Below are positions 62,590-64,000 of a stretch of 64,000 nucleotides of DNA, one piece after another. The notes beneath the pieces were generated by a model. That model saw nothing but the letters and a program-made list of their open reading frames with translations, did not search any database and had not been told where the DNA came from. How positions within the stretch are numbered: position 1 is the stretch's first letter; every line of letters begins with the position of its first letter. This DNA is from Mastigias papua (taxonomy: Eukaryota > Cnidaria > Scyphozoa > Rhizostomeae > Mastigiidae). The position numbers and the translations under genes are program-made. The stretch covers positions 6,363,397 to 6,427,396 of the forward strand of contig OZ025273.1 of the NCBI GenBank assembly GCA_964019165.1. Direction: 5' to 3'.

Positions 62590-64000
62590 AATCAAACAGA
62601 GATTGATTAAGAATAACGAGACTAAAGAAGAAAAGCCCTATTTTTGGCACACGTTCAGTGTACAGAGACAGTTCCAAGTTAAGTTTTGAAATAATTCTAA
62701 TCAAGAGGTCACTTGCTAGTGGGGACTAACGGGCTAATCAGTGGGAAATTTAAGGACCTGGTGGGGACTTTCCGCTCTATTTTGAATGGTGAAAGTTTTC
62801 TGGTGGATTCAGACATTTCTATCACATCAGACTTAATCAAATGGTGGCCCACAAACCACATTTGGCCCATACACCATCTCCAGGTGGCCCAGAAGAGTGT
62901 TACCTCAATGTTTTTTCCACGTTTGCACCTTTTGAGTATTCAATGTCTTGAAATTGGAGAGCAAAGAATAAGTATTGCTGTGGAAATAGAGATTGTGTTG
63001 ACATGAACTTACTAACTGCTGTAAATGTACGGTACAGTTTAAGTTCATAAGTTTGTCATGTGGTCAGAGTGAACACCTAATTGACCAGTCCCTAACCCTT
63101 ATGAAGTGAAGGTATACTCATCCTGGGAATATTGGAAAGAGTTTATATAGGAAATTAAATGGCATAGACAGATTCAGCCTAATAAGATGGCAGGATTTTC
63201 TTTTGAGCAGAACACTCCCATGCAAAGTAATGTTATCTAGTTCAGACAAAGAATCAGTCTCCACAACTAGAAGAATATTTCGATACTATGGTTTGTGAAT
63301 TGCAAAGTGCACTTTGGTTTTCAGAATTGAAATCACATTTAAGATATAAAATTGCACTCTTTCTCACCTGAAGGATTTGGAATGGGCCTCATGGCAGAGT
63401 TGAGACATCTACGCCACCCGGCTGTAATGTCCACTGAAGTTGGCAGTCAGTTTATGTTGTTGTTTTGGTTACTATCAGATGCATAATAATAAAGGCTTGT
63501 TCATACGCTATCTACAATTTGGGATTGTCTGTGTTATTTTTGCTGGTGCTTCATGATTTTTGAGAAACTAACTGATGCACTAAAATTTGCAAATATAGAA
63601 TATGCATTTACAAAGTTGCATACGCATGAACAAGCGATATACGAATCTTAGAACTACAGTTTTCTCCCGTTCAGATTTTGGTCTTACATTAGGGACCATA
63701 CATTTACTAGCCTTTATAACATCGAAATTGAAGAGGAGGGGCGACAATAAAAGTGACCGTGGATGGTGTAGGAAGGGGGCTGGCTCTAACTCTCAGTGCC
63801 TCGCTTTCTTGCACCCATTCAAGAGGGGAACTAGTGGGGAGAGCAAGTTACAGAATTCGTCCATTCCCCGAGAAAGTCCATTCCTTTTGTCAATGGCAGG
63901 GAGTTGGGAAATTGTGGAGAATTTCATTTAACTTACTCTGTCATTGAATTAAATGTTTAGCAGTGTGTACCCCCGTTTTTCTGACTCAGACTCATTTTTC
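62590..64000. other. No secure gene
   Basis: A block at 62830-62990 is a diverged copy of 43950-44110. Two overlapping + frames near 63602-63947 are both open and neither is recognisable. Confidence 0.45.

Overview
The window looks like nuclear DNA of a metazoan, most likely a marine invertebrate. Supporting signs are short exons with GT-AG introns, abundant non-LTR retrotransposon remains, miniature inverted-repeat elements with TTA, TA or TTAA target duplications, and very long (AT)n arrays. The LINE proteins resemble the jockey/CR1-type elements common in cnidarians and some other invertebrates, but the phylum cannot be fixed from this sequence alone.

Layout. (1) 1-13.3 kb: the 3' two thirds of one well supported gene, a + strand prostaglandin reductase 3 / ZADH2-type medium-chain reductase. 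Eight exons (646-13334) splice into an uninterrupted 210-residue C-terminal part ending at TAA; the first ~165 residues lie upstream of the window. Intron 2 holds a 940-codon LINE reading frame, two (AT)n arrays and an 83-bp-arm palindrome with a tRNA-like 3' half. Intron 4 holds a GAT array and a Harbinger-like MITE. (2) 13.3-31 kb: mostly non-coding, with LINE tails, three MITEs, a (GGCA)n array abutting a LINE fragment and a 23-bp minisatellite. (3) 31-44 kb: a G-rich tract, an (AT)n locus with a hammerhead-like core, a 527-bp inverted duplication, two MITEs and several copies of a dispersed repeat. (4) 44-50 kb: a pentanucleotide array and a LINE split by a second LINE. (5) 50.4-52 kb: a cluster of (AT)n and (GT)n arrays separated by short unique blocks. 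Two blocks carry hammerhead-ribozyme-like cores and one carries a degenerate tRNA-like head. (6) 52-64 kb: candidate exons of unrecognised genes on both strands, two abutting MITEs, a decayed Tc1 transposase and a hAT-like MITE.

The most interesting signal is the recurrent arrangement of (AT)n arrays interrupted by short foldback units whose centres match the hammerhead core (CTGANGA, stem, GAAA, very short stem III, NTH). In known biology such minimal hammerheads occur in Penelope-like elements and animal retrozymes, so these blocks may be non-autonomous, ribozyme-bearing retroelements. Apart from the reductase and the transposon-derived frames, no coding call here is secure; low-confidence exons are flagged as such.
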